Assembly: GCA_018716115.1 (NCBI GenBank)
Contig: DVKF01000051.1
Location: 1-54,399, forward strand
Reading direction: 5' to 3'
Origin: Candidatus Alloscybalousia intestinigallinarum
Lineage (GTDB): Bacteria; Bacillota_I; Bacilli_A; RF39; UBA660
Length of the DNA stretch: 54,399 nt
Shown here: positions 32,729-41,795 of the stretch, in pieces
Layout of the letters: every line of letters starts with the position of its first letter
Position numbering within the stretch: the stretch's first letter is position 1
Program-made: the position numbers and the translations under genes
Notes under the pieces: generated by a model
The model's database searches: none
What the model was told of the DNA's origin: nothing
What the model saw: only the letters and a program-made list of their open reading frames with translations

Positions 32729-34512
32729 GTATTTTTAAATCAGAAGTAGCCCCTAAAGGCATTCATTTTAATCCGAGTGATTTCTTTATTAGCGATAAAT
32801 ATGCTACTATTTTAACAATAGTTGCTTATCCAAAATACATTTATCCAGGCTACTTAGCCTCTTTAACTAGTATGTCTGGGATTAAAATTGTAGCTAAACA
32901 TATTCCTATGCCATTTACTTCTATGTCAAAAATGTTAAATAAACAAATTGCTGATTTAAAGGTTAGATATCAAGAAGAAAAAGATCAAACGACGAAAGAG
33001 AGAATCCGTCTAGACTATGAATCGCTAGAATCATTTATTACTATGCTTGCTAGTTCACAGTCTAAAATTTTTGACTTTCAATTACATATCATGATTACTG
33101 CTGATACGAAAGAAGACCTAGAATTAAGAAAAATCAATGTAAAAAACTATCTAGATGCAATGGAATTACGAGGAATTTCTCTTCGCTTTGAGCAAGAAAA
33201 AATCTTAAAATCAATTATACCAATTTTTCCATCACAAGATGTGGAAAAAAGAATTGGAACACCAATACCATCCCCAACTTTAGCAGCTATGTATCCATAT
33301 ATTTTCGATAGTATTAAAGACCCAGGACTATCGACACTACTTGGTGTAGATTTTTCAGGAGGAGTTATCTTATTTAATCAATTTTTATATCAGATGAAAA
33401 AAGAAAATAATCGTAATAATGCCAATTTAATTATCTTAGGTACATCAGGAAGTGGTAAATCAACAGCCGCTAAGCTAATGTTACGTAGTCATATTAGAAA
33501 TGGATATCAAATTGTCGCAATCGACCCAGAAAATGAACTTTATGATATGACGATGACCTTTGGTGGTGAAAGTATCGACTTAGGAAAAGGTGGAGAATAC
33601 GGAATGGTAAATCCCCTTCAAATCGTAATTGATGCCGATGAAGATGAAATTAAAGAAGGATTAGGATATACTGTTTTAACGAGAACCTTACAATTTTTAA
33701 AGGGATTTATGCGTTATTATGATCCTTCTATAGAAGAAGATGTATTGACAATGTTTAGTGAAGTGGTTCAAGATACTTATCGACGCTTTGGAATTGACTT
33801 TAATAGCGATTTTTATAATTATGGACCGAGCGATTATCCAACTTTCTCAGATGTCTACGAAACGATTAAAGGAAGATTACTTGCTATGACCGATCGTACT
33901 CAAGAGAGAATGATTATGGAAAAACTAGAATTAAAAATACGCCCATTAACACAGGAATTAAAATACTATTTTGATGGCCATACAACTGTAGAATCTGAAA
34001 CTGATTTTATTGTCTTCAATATTAAAGAATTAATGAATTCAGCAGATAATATTAGAAACGCTTTATTCTTTAATATTTTAAAATATGCATGGGGCTTATG
34101 CCTAAATAAAGATGTAAATACCATACTTATGGTAGATGAAGCTCACGTATTATTATCTGATCAAAACTCACTAGGTGCTGATTTCTTAGCCCAAGTACAA
34201 AGACGTGCTCGTAAATATAATACTGGTTCAATTATTATTACTCAACAACCAAGCGATTTTGCGACTCCTGCAGTCATTACTCAAGGAAAAGCTATCTTTG
34301 ATAATGCTTCTTATTATCTTGTTATGGGATTAAAAAAGCAGGCCGCAGAAGATTTAGGAAGATTGATAGATTTAAATGATAATGAAAAAGAAAGTATCAA
34401 AAGATTTTCACAGGGTGAAGCTTTGTTTGTTTGTGGTAATCGAAGAATGCAAATTAATATTATTTTAACTCCTGAAGAGCTAGAGTCATTTGGTTCAGGT
34501 GGAGGACTATAG
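32725..34512 (+). CDS. VirB4/TraC-type T4SS ATPase
   Basis: The 595-residue ATPase has Walker A GTSGSGKST (about 239-247), a DPENEL segment after the next strand (about 265-270), Walker B with ILMVDEAHVLL (about 466-476) and the QRRARKYNTGSIIITQQP motif. VirB4 drives pilus biogenesis and substrate passage through the T4SS. It is shorter at its N-terminus than full-length VirB4 because that domain is encoded by the preceding gene. It is followed after 34 bases by the wall hydrolase gene. Confidence 0.94.
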   Translation: MSIFKSEVAPKGIHFNPSDFFISDKYATILTIVAYPKYIYPGYLASLTSMSGIKIVAKHIPMPFTSMSKMLNKQIADLKVRYQEEKDQTTKERIRLDYESLESFITMLASSQSKIFDFQLHIMITADTKEDLELRKINVKNYLDAMELRGISLRFEQEKILKSIIPIFPSQDVEKRIGTPIPSPTLAAMYPYIFDSIKDPGLSTLLGVDFSGGVILFNQFLYQMKKENNRNNANLIILGTSGSGKSTAAKLMLRSHIRNGYQIVAIDPENELYDMTMTFGGESIDLGKGGEYGMVNPLQIVIDADEDEIKEGLGYTVLTRTLQFLKGFMRYYDPSIEEDVLTMFSEVVQDTYRRFGIDFNSDFYNYGPSDYPTFSDVYETIKGRLLAMTDRTQERMIMEKLELKIRPLTQELKYYFDGHTTVESETDFIVFNIKELMNSADNIRNALFFNILKYAWGLCLNKDVNTILMVDEAHVLLSDQNSLGADFLAQVQRRARKYNTGSIIITQQPSDFATPAVITQGKAIFDNASYYLVMGLKKQAAEDLGRLIDLNDNEKESIKRFSQGEALFVCGNRRMQINIILTPEELESFGSGGGL

Positions 34513-34546
34513 AAAAAAGAAACTGAAGTAAGGTGGTGAGGAAAGT

Positions 34547-37177
34547 ATGAGTGATGAAGAAAATAAGACTAAATATCAAGCACGGAAAAATAATAACAAT
34601 ACAGATAATGACAATAATCAACAACAGGATTCTGCACAAAAAACCGCTCATACTGCCGGGAAAGCTGCGGCTACTCACTTCGGTGGTCCTATTGGAGGAA
34701 AACTCTATGATGCAGCCAGTAAAACAAAACTAGGCCAGGCACTAGAAAAAGGTGCTGGACAAGCCATTAATAGAAATCCAGCTATGAGAAGAGCTTCTCA
34801 AGTAGCCGATAAATCCGGAGCTCTTGATGCGACAAATAAGGGAATGGATATGATGGGTGGGCAGTCTTCTTTACCTTCCGGTACTAGTAGTAGCAAACCC
34901 ACTGATCCTACAATGCAAAAAGAGGGAATTAAGAGGGAAGGACTCGAAGACGGAGAAAATTCTCAGTCTAATTCTTCTAAAAAAAGAAATTTATTGTCTG
35001 GACTCGGTCAAGATAGTTCTCCGACATCATCCGTTGATGATAATAATATAGGTAGTGCTACTATAAGTAATTTTCTCAAGAAGCATTGGAAAAAATTATT
35101 GCCAATCGCTGGATATGTAGCCGGCTTTTTCTTAATACTCCTTCTTGTCATGGGCATATTTAACGTTATTATTAGCCCGGCTCAAGCAGTTTTAAACTTT
35201 TTTTCTAATGCTTGGGATAGTTTGAAAAATATGGTAGGTTTCAAAGATGACGAAGATTGGGAAATAGAATATTACGAAACATTAGAAAAAGTTCAAGATG
35301 AATTTAACCAAAAGTATGGTGTTTGTATCGACGTAAATTTAATTACAGCAACTTTAACTGTTAACACTGTAAATGATGAATATCTTGAAGAAGGTCTAGA
35401 AGCAGATGATCTGGAGGGCGCTGAACTTACCTATAGTCATGACTACCGAAAAATGACTAAGCAAATAGAATTATTAGCCAATATGCAAATTAAACGAACA
35501 GTATATGGCTTAGATAATAAATGGACTACTATTAATCCTTATACTGGTACTGAGTTAAAATATTGTACTAATCCTGAAACTGAATCAGATAAAGTTTATC
35601 AGACTATTGATGATACTACTATTGATAATTTTGAATATGAAAAAAGTAGTATTGCTAGTCTTATTCAGGAAATAATCGCAGCTGGAGCTGGAACTCCAGT
35701 TCGTTCTAGCCAAACGTTAAGAGAAATTGCCCGTAATGATTTGGAAGTTGGTTTATTTAACTTTTTAACGAAGAAGGCCAATAAAGAGAGAAATATAGAG
35801 TACGTTTTATACCGTCCACCATTCTTGGTACGTCTAGAAGACGACGAAGGAAACGAATTAGACCCACCAGAAGTAATTTGCGATAAAGATAAAATTACTA
35901 TTCCCAATGAGAAGAGGACTCTGTCTATTGGGGAATTAAATGATATGGAAAGTGTTTACTACTGGAACTTAATGGATTCTTTTATTGGCGATTATTATTC
36001 AGAGTATTTACCAGATGGTACTAACCCACCACAAGAGGGTACAGACAGATACGAGAAAATAAATGAAATGATAGAAAATATTTATTTGCTATATCATCAG
36101 ATGGGACCTGGACAATATTGTGATTACAGCGGTAATATATGCGCAGATGAGACGATTCAAGCCACTTGCGCTAACGGTGTCACAGTTACTGGAGAAGGAG
36201 CAGGAGTCTATGATCTAGAAAGTTATATAGCTGGTGTTCTCCAACATGAAAATGCTGGAGCTGGAATTGAATCTATGAAGGCTAACGCAATTGCAGCTAG
36301 AACTTATGTTCTTAAACGTACAAATTTTTGCCAAAATTCTATTGAAAATAGTCAAAATGCTCAAACTTTTGATCCTAACCCAGGAGCTAAAGCTAAAGAG
36401 GCAGCTCAAGCCACTAAGGGGTTAATATTAACTTATAATGGTAGTATATTTCTATCAGAGTATGACTCATATTGTTACCAAGATAAAGATTGTCCTGATT
36501 CAGCGTGCTCTGGTGGTACTTGTACTGTTACTTATACTAAGCAACCAAATGGAGAAACACATCAAATATCTATTCCATCCAGCCCATGGCAAAATTATTT
36601 TATACCTGGCGGCGGGCATGCTCATGGTATGAGTCAATTAGTAGCCAATTATATGGCTAACCAAGGGGCAAGTTATAAAGATATTCTTCAATATTTTTAT
36701 TCAGATGGAGTGAAGATTACTGCAATGGTAAATAGTGAAAATGGCGAAGAAGCAGATCTAATTTGTCAAGAAAATACTGCTACGGGTAGTCAAATTCCAC
36801 CTGGCGAAACTTATGATTCTTTTGATGGTGAAATTTTAGTAGAATGGGCAAGAAAATATATTGGAAACCCTTATGTATGGGGTGGAACAAGCTTAACGAA
36901 TGGGGCTGATTGTTCTGGATTTATTATGACTTTAGTAAAAGATCTATTTAATATTAGTCTTCCTCATAGCTCAAAAGCTATGGTAAATTATGGTACAGAA
37001 GTAGCTAGTCTTTCAGAGGCTAAAGCAGGGGATCTCCTATTCTATAGTGATGAAAATGGCATTCACCACGTTGCTATTTATTCTGGAGAAGGTACTCGTA
37101 TCCATGCTTGGAGTTCTAGGACAGGTATTGTTGAAAATGCAGTAGGTAATCCTTCACATATTCGAAGATTGGGGTAA
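34547..37177 (+). CDS. SpoIID-NlpC/P60 wall hydrolase of the T4SS
   Basis: This 876-residue protein has a cytoplasmic, disordered start (about 1-180), one membrane helix (about 182-208) and a large exterior. A SpoIID-type domain contains LESYIAGVLQHENA with the likely catalytic Glu (about 568) and GGGHAHGMSQ (about 688), with a cysteine-rich insert between. An NlpC/P60 domain ends it: GADCSGF with the catalytic Cys (about 788) and GIHHVAIYSG with His (about 838). In spores SpoIID is a lytic transglycosylase; NlpC/P60 cuts stem peptides. Together they could open the wall for the apparatus, replacing the usual VirB1-like lysozyme. It is placed directly after VirB4. Confidence 0.88.
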   Translation: MSDEENKTKYQARKNNNNTDNDNNQQQDSAQKTAHTAGKAAATHFGGPIGGKLYDAASKTKLGQALEKGAGQAINRNPAMRRASQVADKSGALDATNKGMDMMGGQSSLPSGTSSSKPTDPTMQKEGIKREGLEDGENSQSNSSKKRNLLSGLGQDSSPTSSVDDNNIGSATISNFLKKHWKKLLPIAGYVAGFFLILLLVMGIFNVIISPAQAVLNFFSNAWDSLKNMVGFKDDEDWEIEYYETLEKVQDEFNQKYGVCIDVNLITATLTVNTVNDEYLEEGLEADDLEGAELTYSHDYRKMTKQIELLANMQIKRTVYGLDNKWTTINPYTGTELKYCTNPETESDKVYQTIDDTTIDNFEYEKSSIASLIQEIIAAGAGTPVRSSQTLREIARNDLEVGLFNFLTKKANKERNIEYVLYRPPFLVRLEDDEGNELDPPEVICDKDKITIPNEKRTLSIGELNDMESVYYWNLMDSFIGDYYSEYLPDGTNPPQEGTDRYEKINEMIENIYLLYHQMGPGQYCDYSGNICADETIQATCANGVTVTGEGAGVYDLESYIAGVLQHENAGAGIESMKANAIAARTYVLKRTNFCQNSIENSQNAQTFDPNPGAKAKEAAQATKGLILTYNGSIFLSEYDSYCYQDKDCPDSACSGGTCTVTYTKQPNGETHQISIPSSPWQNYFIPGGGHAHGMSQLVANYMANQGASYKDILQYFYSDGVKITAMVNSENGEEADLICQENTATGSQIPPGETYDSFDGEILVEWARKYIGNPYVWGGTSLTNGADCSGFIMTLVKDLFNISLPHSSKAMVNYGTEVASLSEAKAGDLLFYSDENGIHHVAIYSGEGTRIHAWSSRTGIVENAVGNPSHIRRLG

Positions 37178-37181
37178 TAGA

Positions 37182-37865
37182 ATGAAAAAGAAAATATTAA
37201 TACTTAGCTTATTTCTCTTGTTTACTACCGGATGCAATGTTACTTACCAAGTAGAAATTTATAATGATAATTTTACAGAAGAAGCAGTATTAAATGCTAA
37301 AAACAATGAATATATTGATGAATTTCAAACCACTGCTAAAGATAGTTTAGAGGGAGCATTAACAGAATATAAACAAAGCGCTGGCGATGGAGACGTAAAA
37401 GTAAAAGATCAATCTAATCAAGAAGATATTGAACTATTTGTAGAGAATAACGGTAAAATAACAGAATATGGGAATTCCGTATTGTTAAAGAACTGTTTTG
37501 ATTTAGTTAATGTATTAGTAGAAGAAGATCAATATGTTTTAGCAACTAGTAAAGGAGCAACTTGCTTTGATCAATTCTTGAATATGGATAAATTAACCAT
37601 TCATATAAAAACAAATCATAAAGTAATTTCTCATAATGCTGACAAAAAACAGCTACACACATATATTTGGGAAATCGATAAAAATAATGCTTCTGATAAA
37701 AGCATTCAAATGATTCTAGCTAAAGATGATTATGTATTTAACTATGATAACCGATTAGTAAAAACAATTATTTTTACTGTCGCTGTTATTGGAGGAATTG
37801 GTGGTATAATAGGTATATGCTATTTTGTAATTAAAAGAAAAAACAAAAGAGCCAATAAAATTTAG
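37182..37865 (+). CDS. Lipoprotein with C-terminal membrane helix
   Basis: The protein (227 residues) has a lipoprotein signal with lipobox FTTGC (cysteine about 18), an extracellular domain, and a second anchor at the C-terminus (about 195-218) followed by lysines. It is thus attached at both ends. I do not recognise the family. It sits 4 bases after the hydrolase gene and before VirD4, so it is probably a T4SS component on the outer membrane face. Confidence 0.7.
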   Translation: MKKKILILSLFLLFTTGCNVTYQVEIYNDNFTEEAVLNAKNNEYIDEFQTTAKDSLEGALTEYKQSAGDGDVKVKDQSNQEDIELFVENNGKITEYGNSVLLKNCFDLVNVLVEEDQYVLATSKGATCFDQFLNMDKLTIHIKTNHKVISHNADKKQLHTYIWEIDKNNASDKSIQMILAKDDYVFNYDNRLVKTIIFTVAVIGGIGGIIGICYFVIKRKNKRANKI

Positions 37866-37883
37866 TAGGAAGAGGGTTAAAGT

Positions 37884-40523
37884 ATGAAATTAAAATTTAA
37901 AGCAGATGCATCGGATGTAGTAATATTTATCCTGTTTGCTATATTTCTTTTATATGTGGTATGTTTGGCAGTATTAAATTTTCCAGAGCTTGCCATTAAT
38001 GGAAGATTTTTTGGCCTTAATCCATTTCCTGCTTTTGCCCCTGATCGTATTTTAGGAACAATTGTCTTCTATCTGCTAGCACTAGGTGGTATTTTCATGT
38101 CTGTTTCCTCTTACTTTTTTGAACGCGAAAAAGGATTTGGATTTGGTACCGAAAAATCATCAAAAGGTTACAGCCACTGGGCAAAAGAAAAAGAAATCAA
38201 AGAAGATAAAGGTGTAGCGAAAGTTAATCCTCGTGCCGAAACTTCTGATGCAGCAGGAATACCTCTAATTATTAAAAAAGATGAAATATGGGTCGATAAC
38301 GGAGAATATCATAACTTAGTTATTGGTGCTACCGGTAGTGGTAAAACCCAAACGGTTATCTTTCCTACTGTTGAAGTATTAGCCAAAAAAAGGGAATCGA
38401 TGATCATTACTGACCCTAAAGGTGAAATTTATGAACAAACTTCAAACATGTTGAGAGAAAAAGGGTATAACGTTTTGATTTTGAACTTCCGTGATCCACA
38501 AGATGGTAACTCATGGAACCCTCTTTCTTTGCCATACAGAATTTATCGTAGTGGTAATCAAGATAAAGCGATTGAGTTATTAGACGATTTAGCCGCAAAC
38601 ATTCTTTATGAAGAAAAATCAGGTAACGCTGATCCGTTCTGGGAAAAAACTTCAGCTGATTATTTCTCAGGACTTGCTTTAGGTCTATTTGAAGATACGA
38701 CCGAAGAAAATGTTAATTTGAACAGTATCAGTTTAATGACTACGGTAGGAGAAGAAAAAATAGGTGGCTCAACTTTCATTAAAGAATACTTTAATACTAA
38801 AGATCCAGCATCTCCTGCTTATACCAATGCATCTGGTACCATCATGGCACCAAATGAAACCAAAGGTTCAATCATTTCTGTATTTAAGCAAAAAATTAAA
38901 TTGTTTGCTTCTCGTGAAAATTTATCAGAAATGCTTAGCCATAGCGATTTCGAACTAGAATCCATTGGGGAAAAACCAACCGTATTATTTATTGTTATTC
39001 AAGATGAAAAGAAAACTTACCATTCATTGGTTACTATTCTTTTGAAACAATGTTACGAAACTTTAATTAGTGTTGCGCAAAAAAATGGTGGAAAACTTCC
39101 TGTTAGAACCAATTTCTTACTAGATGAGTTTGCGAACATGCCACCATTAAAAGATATTACAACGATGATTACCGCAGCTCGTTCTCGTCAAATTCGTTTT
39201 ACGATGATTATTCAAAACTTTGCCCAATTAGATCAAGTATATGGTAAAGAAAATGCAGAGACCATTAAAGGTAACTGCGGAAATATTATTTATTTGATTA
39301 CGACCGAATTAAAAGCGCTAGAAGAAATTTCTAAGATGTGCGGTGAAGTCAAATCGAAGAAAGATGATAAGACGGCTTCTACGCCATTAGTTACCATTAG
39401 TGATTTACAACGAATGAAACAATTCGAAGTAATCATCATGAGAATGCGGAAGAATCCATTTAAAACCAAATTTGTACCTTATTATCAAATGGAATTTGGT
39501 AAAAAATATCCAAAAGCAACTTATCCACATCGTGAAAAACAAGAAGTCCATGTTTTCGATTTACGAAAATTTGTGTTAGATAAACGTAATCAAAAGATGA
39601 TGGAAGCGATGAATAGTGCAGGAGTAGCAGGCGGTTTACCAGGTGGAATGCCTGGAGGAATCACTTCTGGTATGGGAGGATTTGCTGGTGGTGGAATGTT
39701 ACCAGGTGGTGGTGGATTCCCAAGTGGTATGTTTTCATCTAATAGTGGAGCAGGTGGCTTCGGTGGAACAGGTGCTGCCGCTCAGAACCCATTTGCGCCA
39801 AAACCTAATCCAGCGCAAACACAGAGTAGGGCTTTAAATTCCGGATTTAATGTCGATGATTTAGTAAAGAAAATTGATGCGAAAATTGCGGAAATTGAAG
39901 CAGAAGAAAAGAGACAAAAGGAACAACTTGCTGCACAAGAACCAGAATCAGGAGCAGCTTCGCCATCAAATACAGTTGCTTCTACTACTGATGTAGCAAA
40001 AGAAGAAAAGAAGGAAGTGCCAAAGACACAAGAGGACACAAGTTCATCTTCTCCTTTGGAAGAACCAACGAATAATGCTCCAAGTCAACCATCTTCATCA
40101 ACAATAGAACCATCAGTTACTCAAGAGGCACCAACAATTAAAGAGAATTTACCAAAACCACCTGCATTTGATGTGCCACCAAAACAAGAAGAAATTATTA
40201 CCCCACAACAAGAAGCAAATGCAATGTCAATCGAAGACTTGTTGAATCCTAAACGAGCCGTTTCAACAACGCCTAAGAATAATATTCAAGATGTCGATGA
40301 TTTCATTAAACAATTCCAAGATGCACCAAAACCACATCTTGGACATCAGCCAACCCCAGAGGAAATTATTGAACCAACAACTAGCTTTAAAGAACCGCAA
40401 CGTCCAGAAGCAACTTCAAATGCAACCTCAAAAGAGAATCCAATTATTCATCAAGATAAAATTCCAGAAAAAGAAATCGATGTTACTGATGATCAATTCT
40501 TTGATGATTTCTTTGATGATTAA
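37884..40523 (+). CDS. VirD4/TraG-type coupling ATPase
   Basis: The 879 residues have two N-terminal membrane helices (about 11-33 and 55-75), Walker A GATGSGKT (about 147-154), the MIITDPKGEIYEQT segment, and Walker B FLLDEFANMPP (about 411-421) with the following AARSRQIRFTMIIQNFAQLDQVYG, all typical of VirD4. Such proteins select substrates, DNA or protein, for the T4SS. Residues about 570-879 are an unusually long Gly/Met- then Pro/Glu/Ser-rich tail. No relaxase gene is visible, so its cargo is unknown. Confidence 0.93.
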   Translation: MKLKFKADASDVVIFILFAIFLLYVVCLAVLNFPELAINGRFFGLNPFPAFAPDRILGTIVFYLLALGGIFMSVSSYFFEREKGFGFGTEKSSKGYSHWAKEKEIKEDKGVAKVNPRAETSDAAGIPLIIKKDEIWVDNGEYHNLVIGATGSGKTQTVIFPTVEVLAKKRESMIITDPKGEIYEQTSNMLREKGYNVLILNFRDPQDGNSWNPLSLPYRIYRSGNQDKAIELLDDLAANILYEEKSGNADPFWEKTSADYFSGLALGLFEDTTEENVNLNSISLMTTVGEEKIGGSTFIKEYFNTKDPASPAYTNASGTIMAPNETKGSIISVFKQKIKLFASRENLSEMLSHSDFELESIGEKPTVLFIVIQDEKKTYHSLVTILLKQCYETLISVAQKNGGKLPVRTNFLLDEFANMPPLKDITTMITAARSRQIRFTMIIQNFAQLDQVYGKENAETIKGNCGNIIYLITTELKALEEISKMCGEVKSKKDDKTASTPLVTISDLQRMKQFEVIIMRMRKNPFKTKFVPYYQMEFGKKYPKATYPHREKQEVHVFDLRKFVLDKRNQKMMEAMNSAGVAGGLPGGMPGGITSGMGGFAGGGMLPGGGGFPSGMFSSNSGAGGFGGTGAAAQNPFAPKPNPAQTQSRALNSGFNVDDLVKKIDAKIAEIEAEEKRQKEQLAAQEPESGAASPSNTVASTTDVAKEEKKEVPKTQEDTSSSSPLEEPTNNAPSQPSSSTIEPSVTQEAPTIKENLPKPPAFDVPPKQEEIITPQQEANAMSIEDLLNPKRAVSTTPKNNIQDVDDFIKQFQDAPKPHLGHQPTPEEIIEPTTSFKEPQRPEATSNATSKENPIIHQDKIPEKEIDVTDDQFFDDFFDD

Positions 40524-40641
40524 TGCTTAGACAATTAAGATTAGCATTGACAGATCAACATGAATTTTCAAAAATATATAATAAATTACTAGTTTATTAA
40601 AAACAGATGGATACAAAAGAATAAAAATGAGGTGACAAATT

Positions 40642-41226
40642 ATGTGGGACGATCAACAAGAAAAAGAGTTTAGAAGCGAACTTATTCAAAAAGTAAGCAA
40701 TACAAAAGAAGAAATTAATCGCAATACAAATGGTGAAGATGATATAGAGAACATTGGGATTATTTTTAACAATAAAATGATAGAAATATACCAAATATAC
40801 GCAAGAAATAACGTTTCTTATGTTCAATCTGGTTTAAAAAGTGTAATTCTCTCTTATTTAACAGATATTGTATTGGATGCTACAAATAAATTACAAGAAT
40901 ATACAGATATCTATAATGTAGATATTGATAAGATTAATACGAAAGAAGAAGCTCCTAAGATTATTGCTCAGGCTAGAACCAAACTTCAAGAATATAAAAA
41001 ATTAACAGATAAAGTATTTGAATTTGACATCAATAGAGATATTGTAGATGCTGTGGAAAAAGATATAGAGCGTTGGCAGGAAATTGGTAGAGAGGGCGGT
41101 TATGATGTGTACTTAGAAAATCCTACAGAAGTCATTGAACACTATAATCAAGAACTTGAATCTTTAGGGATGACAACAAGGATTCCTATGTCAGTAGTCG
41201 AAAATAAAGATGATTTTCGTCGCTAG
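40642..41226 (+). CDS. Hypothetical helical protein after VirD4
   Basis: The 194-residue protein is soluble, charged and helical, with a likely coiled coil around residues 85-140 (NKLQEYTDIYNVD, KLQEYKKLTDK). It has no cysteines or membrane segment. I do not recognise it. AGGTGA lies before the ATG. It is the last gene before a change of gene type, 118 bases after VirD4, and may be a chaperone or substrate of the T4SS. Confidence 0.6.
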   Translation: MWDDQQEKEFRSELIQKVSNTKEEINRNTNGEDDIENIGIIFNNKMIEIYQIYARNNVSYVQSGLKSVILSYLTDIVLDATNKLQEYTDIYNVDIDKINTKEEAPKIIAQARTKLQEYKKLTDKVFEFDINRDIVDAVEKDIERWQEIGREGGYDVYLENPTEVIEHYNQELESLGMTTRIPMSVVENKDDFRR

Positions 41227-41331
41227 CTTAATAACACTGTATCCATATGATTGCTTGACTAACATGGCCTGAAGGACTGCTAGATAAGCAATTTCTAATT
41301 GAACAAGACTAGATATACAAAAGATTAGTTT

Positions 41332-41349
41332 TCACACAATTCACACAAT
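41332..41349 (+). repeat. Two tandem 9-bp repeats in a promoter region
   Basis: TCACACAAT occurs twice back to back, directly upstream of a TATAAT (41365-41370) that probably drives the rhodanese gene. It may bind a regulator or be chance. Confidence 0.5.
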
Positions 41350-41381
41350 ATGATTTATTCTACATATAATATAGTGGTGAT

Positions 41382-41690
41382 ATGATGTATGATTCTATGG
41401 ATATAGGAGAAATAGATACCATTACTACGAATGAGAATTTAATTGATATTAGAGATAAATATGAATATGTATTAAGTCATATAAAAGGAGCAATTAATAT
41501 TCCTTATACATATTTAATGATGATGCCGGAAAACTATTTAACCAAAGATAAAAAATATTATTTCTATTGTGATTGTGGTACTAGAAGTAGAAAACTGTGT
41601 AATTATCTAACTGAACTTGGTTACCAAGTAGTAGATTTAATCGGAGGTTTCGAGCATTATCAAGAAAAAACTGAATTTAGCGATGAATAA
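41382..41690 (+). CDS. Single-domain rhodanese
   Basis: The 102-residue protein is a rhodanese domain of normal length. It has the LIDIRDKYEYVLSHIKGAINIP entry (about 20-41) and the active-site loop YCDCGTRSR with the catalytic Cys (about 65), followed by the terminal LIGGFEHYQ. Such proteins carry persulphide sulphur in the cytoplasm. The start follows GGTGA, and it ends in a terminator. It appears unrelated to the secretion locus. Confidence 0.88.
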   Translation: MMYDSMDIGEIDTITTNENLIDIRDKYEYVLSHIKGAINIPYTYLMMMPENYLTKDKKYYFYCDCGTRSRKLCNYLTELGYQVVDLIGGFEHYQEKTEFSDE

Positions 41691-41724
41691 GAGAGTAGAC
41701 AAAAATCTACTCTCTTGCTCTTTT
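41689..41724 (+). terminator. Terminator after the rhodanese gene
   Basis: AAGAGAGTAGA and TCTACTCTCTT form an 11-bp stem with a 6-base loop; a broken T-run follows. Confidence 0.75.
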
Positions 41725-41736
41725 GATAAAAAAACT

Positions 41737-41765
41737 TTGAAATTCCTAAAAAAATGTGCTATAAT
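41737..41765 (+). promoter_or_regulatory. Promoter of typA
   Basis: TTGAAA (41737-41742), 17 bp and TATAAT (41760-41765) with an extended TGC element stand 30 bases before the ATG at 41796. Confidence 0.85.
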
Positions 41766-41795
41766 GAGCAAGATGTTTATATAGGAAGTGAATTT

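Noticed and set aside
40547..40582. Promoter TTGACA with TATAAT before the 40642 gene
   Set aside because: The spacing is 24 bp, too long for a sigma-A promoter; the gene is more likely read from upstream.
13818..41226. Integrative conjugative element
   Set aside because: No relaxase, integrase, recombinase, partition gene or flanking direct repeat is visible, and flanks are ordinary chromosomal genes. VirB4/VirD4 alone do not make it conjugative.
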